64,000 nucleotides of DNA from DATHTC01 sp035456465 (GTDB lineage Bacteria > Actinomycetota > Thermoleophilia > Gaiellales > Gaiellaceae): positions 1 through 64,000 of the forward strand of contig DATIDD010000001.1 in assembly GCA_035456465.1 (NCBI GenBank), written 5' to 3'. The position numbers and the translations under genes are program-made. The notes beneath the pieces were generated by a model, which did no database searches, had not been told where the DNA came from, and saw only the letters and a list, made by a program, of their open reading frames with translations. Shown here piece after piece: positions 56,247 to 64,000 of the stretch (positions are counted from its first letter, which is position 1; every line of letters begins with the position of its first letter).

Positions 56247-58252
56247 ACGAGAACGAGATCCAGCAGCGGTCGATCGACACGATCCGGGGGTTGTCGATGG
56301 ACGCCCCGCAGACGGCGGGGGCAGGACACCCCGGTACGGCGATGGCGCTCGCGCCGCTCGGCTACCTGCTCTACACGCGCTACCTGCGCCACAACCCGGC
56401 GAACCCGCACTGGCCCGGCCGCGACCGCTTCATCCTCTCGGCCGGCCATGCCTGCATCCTCCAGTACTCGCTGCTCCACCTGACGGGCTACAACCTCTCG
56501 CTCGAGGAGCTGAAGCGGTTCCGGCAGTGGGAGTCGCTCACGCCGGGCCATCCCGAGGCGAACCACACGCCCGGCGTCGAGGTGACGACGGGGCCGCTCG
56601 GGCAGGGCTTCGCGAACGGCGTCGGCTTCGCAATCGCCGAGCGCTTCCTCGCCGAGCGCTACAACCGCCCCGGCGACGAGATCGTCGACCACCGCGTGTT
56701 CGCGATCTGCTCGGACGGCGACCTGATGGAGGGCGTCTCCAACGAGGCCGCGTCGATCGCCGGGCAGCTCGGGCTCGGGAAGCTCGTCTACTTCTACGAC
56801 GACAACCGGATCACGATCGACGGCACGACGGCGATCTCGTTCGACCGCGAGGACCAGGAGGCGCGGCTCGAGGCGCAGGGCTGGCACGTGCAGCGCGTGG
56901 CGGACGTCAACGACCTCGACGCGCTGTCGTCGGCGATCGACGCCGCCGTCGCCGAGGAGGAGCGCCCCTCGCTCGTGTCGGTGCGGTCGCACATCGCCTA
57001 TCCGGCCCCGCACGCGGTCGACACCGCGAAGGCGCACGGCTCGCCGCTCGGCGCCGACGAGGTGCGCGCCGCCAAGGAGGCGATGGGGCTCGATCCGGAC
57101 GCGTCGTTCGCGGTCGACCCGGCGGTCTACGAGCACATGAGCCAGGTCGCGCGCGGGATCGGGCTCGAGCAGGAGTGGGCCGACCGCTTCGAGCGCTGGT
57201 CGACCGCGTTCCCGGCGCTGCGCGAGGACTGGGACCAGGTGCACACGGGCAGCCCGCGCCCCGGGTGGGAGGCCGCGCTGCCGGAGTTCCCCGCCGGGGA
57301 GGAGCTGGCGACGCGCGACGCCGGCAAGCAGGTGATGAACGCCTTCGCGCCGTTCGTCCCGACCATGGTCGGCGGCGCGGCCGATCTCGTCGAGTCGACG
57401 AAGACGGAGCTCGTCGGAGCCGGCGTCTTCGCCGCGACGCACGCGGGCCGGAACATCGCGTTCGGCATCCGTGAGCACGCGATGGGGTCGATCGTCAACG
57501 GCATCGCGCGCCACGGCGGGATGGTGAAGCCGTTCGGCTCGACGTTCCTCATCTTCAGCGACTACATGCGGCCGGCGGTGCGCCTCTCCGCGCTGATGGA
57601 GGCGGAGACGGTGTGGGTGTGGACGCACGACTCGGTCGGGCTCGGCGAGGACGGGCCGACCCACCAGCCCGTCGAGCACCACATGGCGCTTCGTGCGATT
57701 CCCGGCCTCTGGTACCTGCGGCCGGCCGACGCGAACGAGACGACCCACGCCTGGAAGGTCGCGCTCGAGCGGCGGGGCGGGCCGGTCGCGCTCGCGCTCA
57801 CGCGGCAGAAGGTGCCGACGCTCGACCGGACCGAGGTCGCCGGCGCGGCGGGCGTCGAGCGCGGCGCGTACGTGCTCTGGGAGTCCGGCGAGCCCGACCT
57901 GATCCTGGTCGCGACCGGCTCCGAGGTCTGGCTCGCGCTCGAGGCGGGACGAAAGCTCTCGGCCGAGAACGGCACCAACGTCCGTGTCGTGTCGATGCCG
58001 TGCATGGAGCTCTTCCGGGCCCAGCCGCCGGAGTACCGGGACGAGGTGCTGCCGCCGGACGTGAAGGCGCGGCTGTCGCTCGAGGCGGGCGTGACCATGG
58101 GCTGGAAGGAGTGGGTCGGCGACCACGGCGGCTCGATCGGGATCGACCGCTTCGGCGCCTCCGCGCCGGGGACGGAGGTGCTCGAGCGGCTCGGCTTCAC
58201 CGTCGACAACGTCGTCGCGACCTCGGCGGCCTTGCTCGAGCGCGTGGCATGA
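56243..58252 (+). CDS. tkt: Transketolase
   Basis: 669 residues, normal length. Thiamin-diphosphate enzyme moving two-carbon units between pentose-phosphate pathway sugars. Signatures: RSIDTIRGLSMDAPQTAGAG, GRDRFILSAGHACILQYSLL, GPLGQGFANGVGFAIAE, the ThDP motif CSDGDLMEGVSNEAASIAG to DDN, and FGIREHAMGSIVNGIA. GTG start at a GTGA overlap with the kinase gene, with GGAGG upstream. Confidence 0.96.
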   Translation: MNENEIQQRSIDTIRGLSMDAPQTAGAGHPGTAMALAPLGYLLYTRYLRHNPANPHWPGRDRFILSAGHACILQYSLLHLTGYNLSLEELKRFRQWESLTPGHPEANHTPGVEVTTGPLGQGFANGVGFAIAERFLAERYNRPGDEIVDHRVFAICSDGDLMEGVSNEAASIAGQLGLGKLVYFYDDNRITIDGTTAISFDREDQEARLEAQGWHVQRVADVNDLDALSSAIDAAVAEEERPSLVSVRSHIAYPAPHAVDTAKAHGSPLGADEVRAAKEAMGLDPDASFAVDPAVYEHMSQVARGIGLEQEWADRFERWSTAFPALREDWDQVHTGSPRPGWEAALPEFPAGEELATRDAGKQVMNAFAPFVPTMVGGAADLVESTKTELVGAGVFAATHAGRNIAFGIREHAMGSIVNGIARHGGMVKPFGSTFLIFSDYMRPAVRLSALMEAETVWVWTHDSVGLGEDGPTHQPVEHHMALRAIPGLWYLRPADANETTHAWKVALERRGGPVALALTRQKVPTLDRTEVAGAAGVERGAYVLWESGEPDLILVATGSEVWLALEAGRKLSAENGTNVRVVSMPCMELFRAQPPEYRDEVLPPDVKARLSLEAGVTMGWKEWVGDHGGSIGIDRFGASAPGTEVLERLGFTVDNVVATSAALLERVA

Positions 58253-58317
58253 CCACGACGCGACGGTGGGCCGGGAACAAGCCGTCGCCTGCGAGGCTCG
58301 GAGCCGCGTCGCCGTGA
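58249..58317 (+). CDS. Possible 22-residue bridging ORF between tkt and rpiB
   Basis: ATG overlaps the tkt stop (ATGA) and its TGA overlaps the GTG of rpiB (GTGA), so it spans the 61-nt gap exactly. Reads MTTTRRWAGNKPSPARLGAA then SP. No separate Shine-Dalgarno. May only keep ribosomes moving to rpiB. Confidence 0.25.
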   Translation: MTTTRRWAGNKPSPARLGAASP

Positions 58318-58772
58318 GGGTCGCCGTCGCGTTCGACCACCGCGGCGTGAAGCTCCGCGAGCGCGTCCTCGCCTCGCTGGCGGAGCTCGGCCACGAGGCG
58401 CTCGACCTCGGCACCGACACGGACGCCGTGCGGATCGACTACCCGGACAAGGCGCGGGAGGTCGGTGAGGCGATCCAGGGCGGACGCGCCGAGCGGGCGG
58501 TGCTCGTCTGCGGCTCGGGCGTCGGCGCGGCCGTGGCGGCCTGCAAGCTCGCGGGGATCCGCGCCGCGATCTGCCACGACGCCTACTCGGCCCACCAGGG
58601 CGTCGAGCACGACGACATGAACGTGCTCTGCCTCGGCTCCGGCGTGATCGGCGAGGACCTCGCCGCCGAGCTCGTGCGGGCGTTCCTCGCGGCGGAGTTC
58701 GACGGCGGCGAGCGCTACGTCGCCAGACTGAAGCAGGTCGAACAGATGGAGAAGGAGATGAGCAATGGCTAA
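58314..58772 (+). CDS. rpiB: Ribose-5-phosphate isomerase B
   Basis: 152 residues. RpiB/LacAB family: RVAVAFDHRGVKLRERV with the substrate-binding DH, LVCGSGVGAAVAACK where Cys is the catalytic base in many members, and AAICHDAYSAHQGVEHDDMNVLCLG. Interconverts ribose-5-P and ribulose-5-P. Start GTG 58314, the first codon of the family's conserved beginning; the reading can be extended 16 codons but the extra part is not family-like. Overlaps tal by 8 nt. Confidence 0.93.
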   Translation: MRVAVAFDHRGVKLRERVLASLAELGHEALDLGTDTDAVRIDYPDKAREVGEAIQGGRAERAVLVCGSGVGAAVAACKLAGIRAAICHDAYSAHQGVEHDDMNVLCLGSGVIGEDLAAELVRAFLAAEFDGGERYVARLKQVEQMEKEMSNG

Positions 58773-59877
58773 GTCGAAGCTGCAGCAGCTGTCCGAGCAG
58801 GGCCAGTCGGTGTGGGTGGACTCGATCTCCCGCACCTGGCTGCGCGACGGGACGCTCGACAAACTGATCCGGGAGGACGCCGTGGTTGGCGTCACCTCGA
58901 ATCCGACGATCTTCCAGAAGGCGCTCGCCGAGGGCGACCTCTACGACGACCAGCTCGCCGAGGTGGCGCGGGAGGAGAGCGATCCGGCCGAGCTCTTCTT
59001 CCACCTCGCCGTCACGGACGTCCAGGAGGCGCTGGACGTGCTGCGCCCGAGCTACGACGAGGGACAGGGCAAGGACGGCTACGTCTCGCTCGAGGTCGAT
59101 CCGACGCTCGCGTACGACGCCGAGGCGACCTACCGGCAGGCGATCCGCTTCCACGAGTGGGTCGACCGGCCGAACCTGTTCGTGAAGATCCCGGCGACGA
59201 AGCCCGGCCTGCGCGCGATCGAGGACTGCATCGCCGCCGGCCGCTCGATCAACGTCACGCTGATCTTCTCGCTCGAGCGCCACGCGGAGGTCGCCGAGGC
59301 GTACATCCGCGGGCTCGAGCGGCTCGTCGCCGGGGGCGGCGACCCGACCAGGGTCGCGTCCGTGGCCAGCTTCTTCGTCTCGCGCGTCGACACCGAGGCG
59401 GACAGGCGCCTCGAGGCGATCGGCACCGGCGAGGCGCTCGCCCTCAGGGGCAAGCTCGCGGTCGCGAACGCGAAGCTCGCCTACGAGCACTACCAGCGGA
59501 CGTTCGCCGGCGAGCGCTGGGAGTTCCTCGTCTCGAAGGGGGCGACGCCGCAACGGCCGCTGTGGGCCTCGACCTCGACGAAGAACCCCGACTACCCGGA
59601 CACGCTCTACGTGGACGAGCTGATCGGCCCCGAGACGGTCAACACGATGCCGCTCGAGACGATCGAGGCCTTCCAGGACCACGGCACGGTGGCCGACTCG
59701 CTCGTGCGGGACGTCGACGCCGCGCGGGCGCTGCTGGACGACCTCGCCCGGGTCGGCGTCGACTACGAGTCCGTGACCGACACGCTCGAGGCCGAGGGCG
59801 TGCAGAAGTTCGCGGACTCGTTCCAGGAGCTGCTGGAGGGGATCAAGGCGAAGGTGTCGCAGCTGCAGCCCGCATGA
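58765..59877 (+). CDS. tal: Transaldolase
   Basis: 370 residues, the longer actinobacterial/cyanobacterial form. Signatures: GVTSNPTIFQKAL at the N-terminus, NLFVKIPATKPG with the Schiff-base lysine K141, SINVTLIFSLERH, VASFFVSRVD, and TSTKNPDYPDTLYVDELIGP. Transfers a dihydroxyacetone unit in the pentose-phosphate pathway. Coupled to rpiB and to pgi (ATGA); tal-pgi fusions exist in other bacteria, so this adjacency is meaningful. Confidence 0.95.
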   Translation: MAKSKLQQLSEQGQSVWVDSISRTWLRDGTLDKLIREDAVVGVTSNPTIFQKALAEGDLYDDQLAEVAREESDPAELFFHLAVTDVQEALDVLRPSYDEGQGKDGYVSLEVDPTLAYDAEATYRQAIRFHEWVDRPNLFVKIPATKPGLRAIEDCIAAGRSINVTLIFSLERHAEVAEAYIRGLERLVAGGGDPTRVASVASFFVSRVDTEADRRLEAIGTGEALALRGKLAVANAKLAYEHYQRTFAGERWEFLVSKGATPQRPLWASTSTKNPDYPDTLYVDELIGPETVNTMPLETIEAFQDHGTVADSLVRDVDAARALLDDLARVGVDYESVTDTLEAEGVQKFADSFQELLEGIKAKVSQLQPA

Positions 59878-61202
59878 CCGGCGCGGAGCTCGTCGAGCGG
59901 ATCTGGGCACGCGACGCAGGCGTCTGGACCGGCGCCGACGAGGCGGCCTGGCTCGGGTGGCTCGACGAGCCCGCACGGATGCTGCGCGGCCAGCACGAGC
60001 TGCTCGAGCTCGTCTCGTCGGCCGGGACGCCGGAGGAGGTCGTCCTGCTCGGGATGGGGGGCTCGAGCCTCGCGCCCGAGGTGCTGCGGCGCAGCTTCGG
60101 GATCGACCGGTTCCACGTGCTCGACACGACGCACCCGGCCGCCGTTTCGGCGCTGGCCGACCGGCTCGAGCTCGACCGCACGCTGTTCGTCGTCTCGTCG
60201 AAGTCCGGCGGCACCGTCGAGACGCGCTCGCATGCGGACTTCTTCGCCGCCCTCGGCGGGCGCTTCATCGCCGTCACCGACCCCGGCTCGGACCTCGAGC
60301 GGTGGGCGCGCGACCGGGGGGAGCCGGTCGTCCACGGCGAGCCGACGATCGGCGGCCGCTACTCGGCGCTCTCGCCGTTCGGCCTCGTGCCCGCGGCGCT
60401 GATGGGGCTGGACGTGCGGCGCCTGCTCGAGCGCGCCGAGGAGATGCGGGCGGCCTGCCGGCTGCCCGATGCGAACCCCGGGCTCGAGCTGGGGCTCGAG
60501 CTGGGGCGGCGCTGGGAGGAGGGCCGTGACAAGGTCGTGCTCGAGGCTCCCGGCGGCTTCGCGCTCTGGTGCGAGCAGCTGCTCGCCGAGTCGACGGGCA
60601 AGCAGGGCAAGGGCCTCGTGCCGATCGTCGAGCCCTACGACGGGCCGGACGCGCAGCACCCGGAGGCACGGCTGGAGAACCCGTACGAGCTCGGGCAGGA
60701 GTTCTTCCGCTGGGAGTTCGCCACCGCCGTCGCCGGCCACCTCCTGGGGATCGACCCGTTCGACCAGCCGGACGTGCAGGCGGCGAAGGACCAGACGAAC
60801 GCGGTGCTCGCGACCGGCGAGGAGCCGTCGCTCGAGCCCGAGGGCGACGTCGAGGCGCTGCTCGCGGGGGCGCGCGACGGCGACTACGTGTTCGTGCAGG
60901 CGTTCGTCGACCCGGCGCGCGAAGCGGCCCTGGCCCCGCTGCTCGAGCGCCTCCGGGCGACGGGACGGCCCGTCTCGTGGGGCCTCGGACCGCGCTACCT
61001 GCACTCCACCGGGCAGCTGCACAAGGGCGGCCCGAGCTCGGGCATCTTCGTCCAGGTCGTCGACGAGCTCGGCGACGAGCTACCGATCCCCGGCCGGGAC
61101 TTCGGCTTCCGGCGGCTGTTCGCCGCGCAGGCGGCCGGCGACTTCCAGGCGCTGCGCGAGCGTGGGCGCCGCATCGCCCGGCTGAGACTGGAGGACGCAT
61201 GA
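59874..61202 (+). CDS. pgi: Glucose-6-phosphate isomerase (short SIS form)
   Basis: 442 residues, clearly shorter than the 550-residue classical enzyme. Two SIS domains: LLGMGGSSLAPEVLRRSFG, LFVVSSKSGGTVETRSH and FIAVTDPGS; later ESTGKQGKGLVPIVEP and GQEFFRWEFATAVAG; C-terminal LGPRYLHSTGQLHKGGPSSG holds the catalytic His/Lys region of Pgi. This matches the Pgi domain of Tal-Pgi fusion proteins. Links glycolysis with the oxidative pentose pathway encoded next. Confidence 0.92.
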   Translation: MTGAELVERIWARDAGVWTGADEAAWLGWLDEPARMLRGQHELLELVSSAGTPEEVVLLGMGGSSLAPEVLRRSFGIDRFHVLDTTHPAAVSALADRLELDRTLFVVSSKSGGTVETRSHADFFAALGGRFIAVTDPGSDLERWARDRGEPVVHGEPTIGGRYSALSPFGLVPAALMGLDVRRLLERAEEMRAACRLPDANPGLELGLELGRRWEEGRDKVVLEAPGGFALWCEQLLAESTGKQGKGLVPIVEPYDGPDAQHPEARLENPYELGQEFFRWEFATAVAGHLLGIDPFDQPDVQAAKDQTNAVLATGEEPSLEPEGDVEALLAGARDGDYVFVQAFVDPAREAALAPLLERLRATGRPVSWGLGPRYLHSTGQLHKGGPSSGIFVQVVDELGDELPIPGRDFGFRRLFAAQAAGDFQALRERGRRIARLRLEDA

Positions 61203-61219
61203 GACGGGAGGACAGATGA
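61199..61219 (+). other. Seven-codon bridging frame between pgi and gnd
   Basis: ATG at the pgi stop (ATGA), reading MRREDR, with its TGA overlapping the gnd ATG (ATGA). The gnd Shine-Dalgarno GGGAGG lies inside it. Third case in the window of a gap spanned exactly by a tiny frame; this one is short enough to be chance. Confidence 0.2.
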
Positions 61220-62115
61220 AGCTCGGGATGATCGGTCTCGGCCGCATGGGCTCCGGGATGACGGAGCGGCTCGAGCGGGACGGCCACGAGGTGATGACGT
61301 ACGACCCGGCCAAGGACTCGACGGCGTCCTCGCTCGCGGAGCTGGCGGAGCAGCTCGAGGCGCCTCGGGTCTTCTGGCTGATGGTGCCGGCCGGCGAGAT
61401 CACGGAGCAGTCGTTCCGGGAGGCGCTGTCCGTGCTCGACGCTGGCGACACGATCGTCGACGGCGGCAACTCGTACTTCAAGGACTCGGTTCGCCGGCAC
61501 GAAGCCGCGGCGGAGCAGGGCGTGCGGTTCGTCGACGTCGGCGTGTCGGGCGGCATCTGGGGGCTCGAGGTCGGGTTCTGCCTGATGGCCGGCGGCGAGG
61601 ACGACGCGGTGCGCCCGCTCGAGCCGATCCTCCGGTCGCTCGCACCCGAGGGCGGGTACGCGCACGTCGGCGCGCCCGGCTCGGGCCACTTCGTGAAGAT
61701 GGTCCACAACGGGATCGAGTACGGGCTGATGCAGGCCTACGCCGAGGGCTTCGAGCTGATGCAGCAGTGCGCCTACGAGCTCGACCTCGCCGAGATCGCC
61801 GGGATCTGGCGCTACGGCTCGGTCGTCCGCTCGTGGCTGCTGGACCTCCTCCACCAGGCGTTCGAGCAGGGCGGCGGCGACCTCGCCGAGATCGCGCCGT
61901 ACGTCGAGGACTCCGGCGAGGGCCGCTGGACGATGAACGAGGCGATCGCGAACGCGGTGCCGATGCCGGTGCTCGCGGCGTCGCTCTTCGCCCGCTTCTC
62001 GTCGCGCCGGGAGATCGACTTCTCCGCGAAGGTCGCGGCGGCGCTGCGCAACCAGTTCGGCGGGCACGCCGTCCGCGCCGTCGAGCAGGCGAAGGCCGGG
62101 CCGGACCCGCGGTGA
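61216..62115 (+). CDS. gnd: 6-phosphogluconate dehydrogenase, decarboxylating (short form)
   Basis: 299 residues, the short GntZ/YqeC-type enzyme rather than the 470-residue form. NAD(P)-binding MKLGMIGLGRMGSGMTERL; IVDGGNSYFKDS and FVDVGVSGGIWGLEVGFCLM are substrate-site motifs; GSGHFVKMVHNGIEYGLMQA carries the catalytic lysine. Short forms tend to prefer NAD+. ATG preceded by GGGAGG. Converts 6-phosphogluconate to ribulose-5-P. Confidence 0.94.
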   Translation: MKLGMIGLGRMGSGMTERLERDGHEVMTYDPAKDSTASSLAELAEQLEAPRVFWLMVPAGEITEQSFREALSVLDAGDTIVDGGNSYFKDSVRRHEAAAEQGVRFVDVGVSGGIWGLEVGFCLMAGGEDDAVRPLEPILRSLAPEGGYAHVGAPGSGHFVKMVHNGIEYGLMQAYAEGFELMQQCAYELDLAEIAGIWRYGSVVRSWLLDLLHQAFEQGGGDLAEIAPYVEDSGEGRWTMNEAIANAVPMPVLAASLFARFSSRREIDFSAKVAAALRNQFGGHAVRAVEQAKAGPDPR

Positions 62116-63629
62116 CGCACGCCGCGGCAGAGAACCCGCTGCTCGAGGGGCTGCGCCTCGGCCGGACGCCCGAGCCGTGCGTGATCGTCATCTTCGGCGC
62201 GTCGGGCGACCTCACGCACCGCAAGCTCTTCCCTGCGCTCTACTCGCTCGCCTACCGGCGGCTGCTCCCCGACCAGCTCGGGATCATCGGCATCGCGCGG
62301 ACGGAGCAGTCGACGGAGGCGTTCTGCGCGACGATGCGCGACGCCGTCAAGGATCACGGGCGCGACCCGTTCCGCGACGACGTCTGGCAGACGCTGGAGG
62401 ACGGCATCCGCTACCTCGCCACCGACTTCGCCAGCGAGGCCGGCCTCGACGAGCTGATGGGCGTCGCGGCCGAGCTGGACGAGCAGCGGGGCACGCGGGG
62501 CAACCGCCTGTACTACCTTGCCGTTCCGCCGCAGGCGTTCACGGAGATCGTCGAGCAGCTCGGGGAGCGGAAGGACCGGAACGGCGACGGCTGGGCCCGG
62601 CTGATCGTGGAGAAGCCGTTCGGCCGCGACCTCGCCTCGGCGCAGGAGCTCGACGAGCGCCTCCATCGCTTCTTCGACGAGCGCGAGATCTTCCGGATCG
62701 ACCACTACCTGGGCAAGGAGACCGTCCAGAACATGCTGGCGCTGCGCTTCGCGAACGGCATCTTCGAGCCGATCTGGAACCGCCAGTTCATCGACCACGT
62801 CGAGATCACCGTGGCCGAGTCGATCGGGATCGAGGGGAGGGCCGCGTTCTACGAGCATGCCGGCGCGATCCGCGACATCTTCCAGAACCACCTGCTCCAG
62901 CTCCTCGCCGTGACGGCGATGGAGCCGCCGGTCGACTTCGACGCCGAGTCGGTGCGAAACGAGAAGGTGAAGGTGCTCCGCGCGCTCCACACCCCGGGGC
63001 CGAAGAACGTCGTCCGCGGCCAGTACGGACGCGGCTTCATCGAGGGCGAGGAGGTGCCGGCCTACCGCGAGGAGCCGGGCGTCGACGCCGAGTCGATGAC
63101 GGAGACGTTCGTCGCCGCGAAGCTCTACGTCGACAACTGGCGCTGGGCCGACACGCCCTTCTACGTCCGCGCCGGCAAGCGCCTGCCGCGGCGCGAGACG
63201 ACCGTGGCGATCCAGTTCCACCCGGCGCCGCACCCCCCGTTCGCGGAGCTCGCGGGCGAGGGGATGCAGCCGAACCGGCTCCTCGTCCACGTGCAGCCGA
63301 ACGAGGGCGTCGCGCTCGAGATCGGCGCGAAGGTGCCGGGCCAGGGGATGTCGATCCGCACCGTCCACATGGACTTCCTCTACGGCGGCTCGTTCAGGAC
63401 GGCGCTGCCGGAGGCGTACGAGCGGCTGATCCTCGACGCGCTGCTCGGCGACGCCACCCTGTTCACGCGCACGGACGAGGTCACGGAGCAGTGGAAGCTC
63501 GTCGACGCGATCGTGGCGGCGTGGAAGCGCGACCGGCCCGCGTTCCCGAACTACGCCGCCGGCACGTGGGGCCCGGCGGCGGCGCACGAGCTCCTGCGCC
63601 GCGACTCGCGGGAATGGCGTCGGCGGTGA
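62112..63629 (+). CDS. zwf: Glucose-6-phosphate dehydrogenase
   Basis: 505 residues. NADP-binding IVIFGASGDLTHRKLFPALY; substrate site RIDHYLGKETVQNMLALRFAN with the catalytic histidine region; EKPFGRDLASAQEL; and FYVRAGKRLPRRETTVAIQF. First step of the oxidative pentose pathway, making NADPH. GTG start at a GTGA overlap with gnd; followed by opcA with the same type of overlap. Confidence 0.96.
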   Translation: MTHAAAENPLLEGLRLGRTPEPCVIVIFGASGDLTHRKLFPALYSLAYRRLLPDQLGIIGIARTEQSTEAFCATMRDAVKDHGRDPFRDDVWQTLEDGIRYLATDFASEAGLDELMGVAAELDEQRGTRGNRLYYLAVPPQAFTEIVEQLGERKDRNGDGWARLIVEKPFGRDLASAQELDERLHRFFDEREIFRIDHYLGKETVQNMLALRFANGIFEPIWNRQFIDHVEITVAESIGIEGRAAFYEHAGAIRDIFQNHLLQLLAVTAMEPPVDFDAESVRNEKVKVLRALHTPGPKNVVRGQYGRGFIEGEEVPAYREEPGVDAESMTETFVAAKLYVDNWRWADTPFYVRAGKRLPRRETTVAIQFHPAPHPPFAELAGEGMQPNRLLVHVQPNEGVALEIGAKVPGQGMSIRTVHMDFLYGGSFRTALPEAYERLILDALLGDATLFTRTDEVTEQWKLVDAIVAAWKRDRPAFPNYAAGTWGPAAAHELLRRDSREWRRR

Positions 63630-64000
63630 GCGTGCAGGCCCCCACGACGGCCGGCGAGTGGACCGGCGAGAACGTCTCCGTCGCCGAGATCGAGCGGCAG
63701 TTCGCCGAGCTCCGCCAGCAGTCGGCGAGAGCCGGAGTCCCCGAGCTGCGGACGAGCGTCAGCTCGCACGTCGCGTGGGTGCCGCCGGAGTGGGCGCAGA
63801 AGGCGGTCGAGGCCCTCGCGGGGCTGGAGGAGCGGCATCCGTCCCGGACGATCCTGCTGTTCCCGGAGGAGCGGTCGGGGCGCGACGCGATCGACGCCGA
63901 GGTGTCGCTGCGATGCTTCACGATGCCGGGGCTCGAGCACCACGTCTGCTCGGAGGTGGCGATGCTGCGCCTCCGGGGGCGCCGAGCCGCCGCGCCCGCG
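63626..64000 (+). CDS. opcA: Glucose-6-phosphate dehydrogenase assembly protein OpcA, N-terminal part
   Basis: 125 codons before the window ends. GTG start overlaps the zwf stop by 4 nt. The visible part includes ALAGLEERHPSRTILLFPEE and VCSEVAMLRLRG, where HPSRTI is a hallmark of OpcA. OpcA activates or assembles G6PDH in actinobacteria and cyanobacteria, where it follows zwf. The C-terminal two thirds lie outside. Confidence 0.9.
   Translation, partial: MSVQAPTTAGEWTGENVSVAEIERQFAELRQQSARAGVPELRTSVSSHVAWVPPEWAQKAVEALAGLEERHPSRTILLFPEERSGRDAIDAEVSLRCFTMPGLEHHVCSEVAMLRLRGRRAAAPA

Noticed and set aside
1..64000. tRNA genes, rRNA, CRISPR arrays, prophage or insertion sequences
   Set aside because: I looked through the intergenic stretches and saw no cloverleaf with a CCA end, no regularly spaced repeats, and no transposase, integrase or phage structural proteins.

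Overview
The window is about 64 kb of very GC-rich, densely packed bacterial chromosome with many GTG and some TTG starts. Gene content points to Actinobacteriota: an fhaA-fhaB-pstP-ftsW-pbpA-pknB cluster, a PdtaS/PdtaR (ANTAR) pair, OpcA next to zwf, and DUF3662-type FhaA. The order of genes and the mix of families suggest a deep lineage such as Thermoleophilia (Gaiellales/Solirubrobacterales), but that placement is inference. There is no rRNA, tRNA, CRISPR, prophage or insertion sequence that I can see; this is core chromosome.

Layout. 1-7 kb: end of a SufU-like scaffold gene with a Rieske ferredoxin, a PH-like protein, an O-methyltransferase, a compact orphan transcription unit (1532-1780), an SDR protein, dcd, a DUF4015 hydrolase, a sugar-dehydrogenase-like propeller and a GABA-type aminotransferase. 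7-14 kb: secreted immune-inhibitor-A protease, a Ser/Thr kinase with an extracellular discoidin-like domain, a histidine kinase, a decayed copy of that discoidin-like domain, and corA. 14-24 kb: the cell-wall/division signalling operon on the minus strand (fhaA, fhaB, pstP, ftsW, pbpA, pknB, ddl) with a polytopic kinase just upstream. 24-27 kb: two membrane-anchored proteins, an HNH protein, a rhodanese. 27-34 kb: arginine operon argCJBDRGH behind an ARG-box-like operator. 34-45 kb: a SIMPL protein, the nitrogen module GNAT-glnB-amt, an FAD oxidase, ppa, a trypsin-like protease, an ABC-2 exporter and glnA behind a structured leader. 45-53 kb: small membrane proteins, the PdtaS-like kinase, cupin, a MacB-like exporter, PdtaR, Nudix and NTF2-like proteins. 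53-64 kb: an ABC-F ATPase and a central-carbon operon (FGGY kinase, tkt, rpiB, tal, pgi, gnd, zwf, opcA).

How it works together. The carbon operon is a near-complete pentose-phosphate route with Pgi linking it to glycolysis. The arg operon carries its own repressor, ArgR. glnA and the glnB-amt unit each have a terminator-like hairpin between the likely promoter and the first gene, and the hairpin arms share sequence. About a dozen genes show a TANNNT -10 box 6 to 8 nt before the start codon, so leaderless mRNAs look common. Most operon joints are 4-nt ATGA or GTGA overlaps, and three operon gaps are exactly bridged by tiny ORFs.

The observations most worth following are the orphan micro-ORF/RNA unit at 1532-1780, the paired nitrogen-gene leaders, the leader ORF before argG, the palindromic 164-nt element between two ABC genes, and the duplicated kinase sensor domain.
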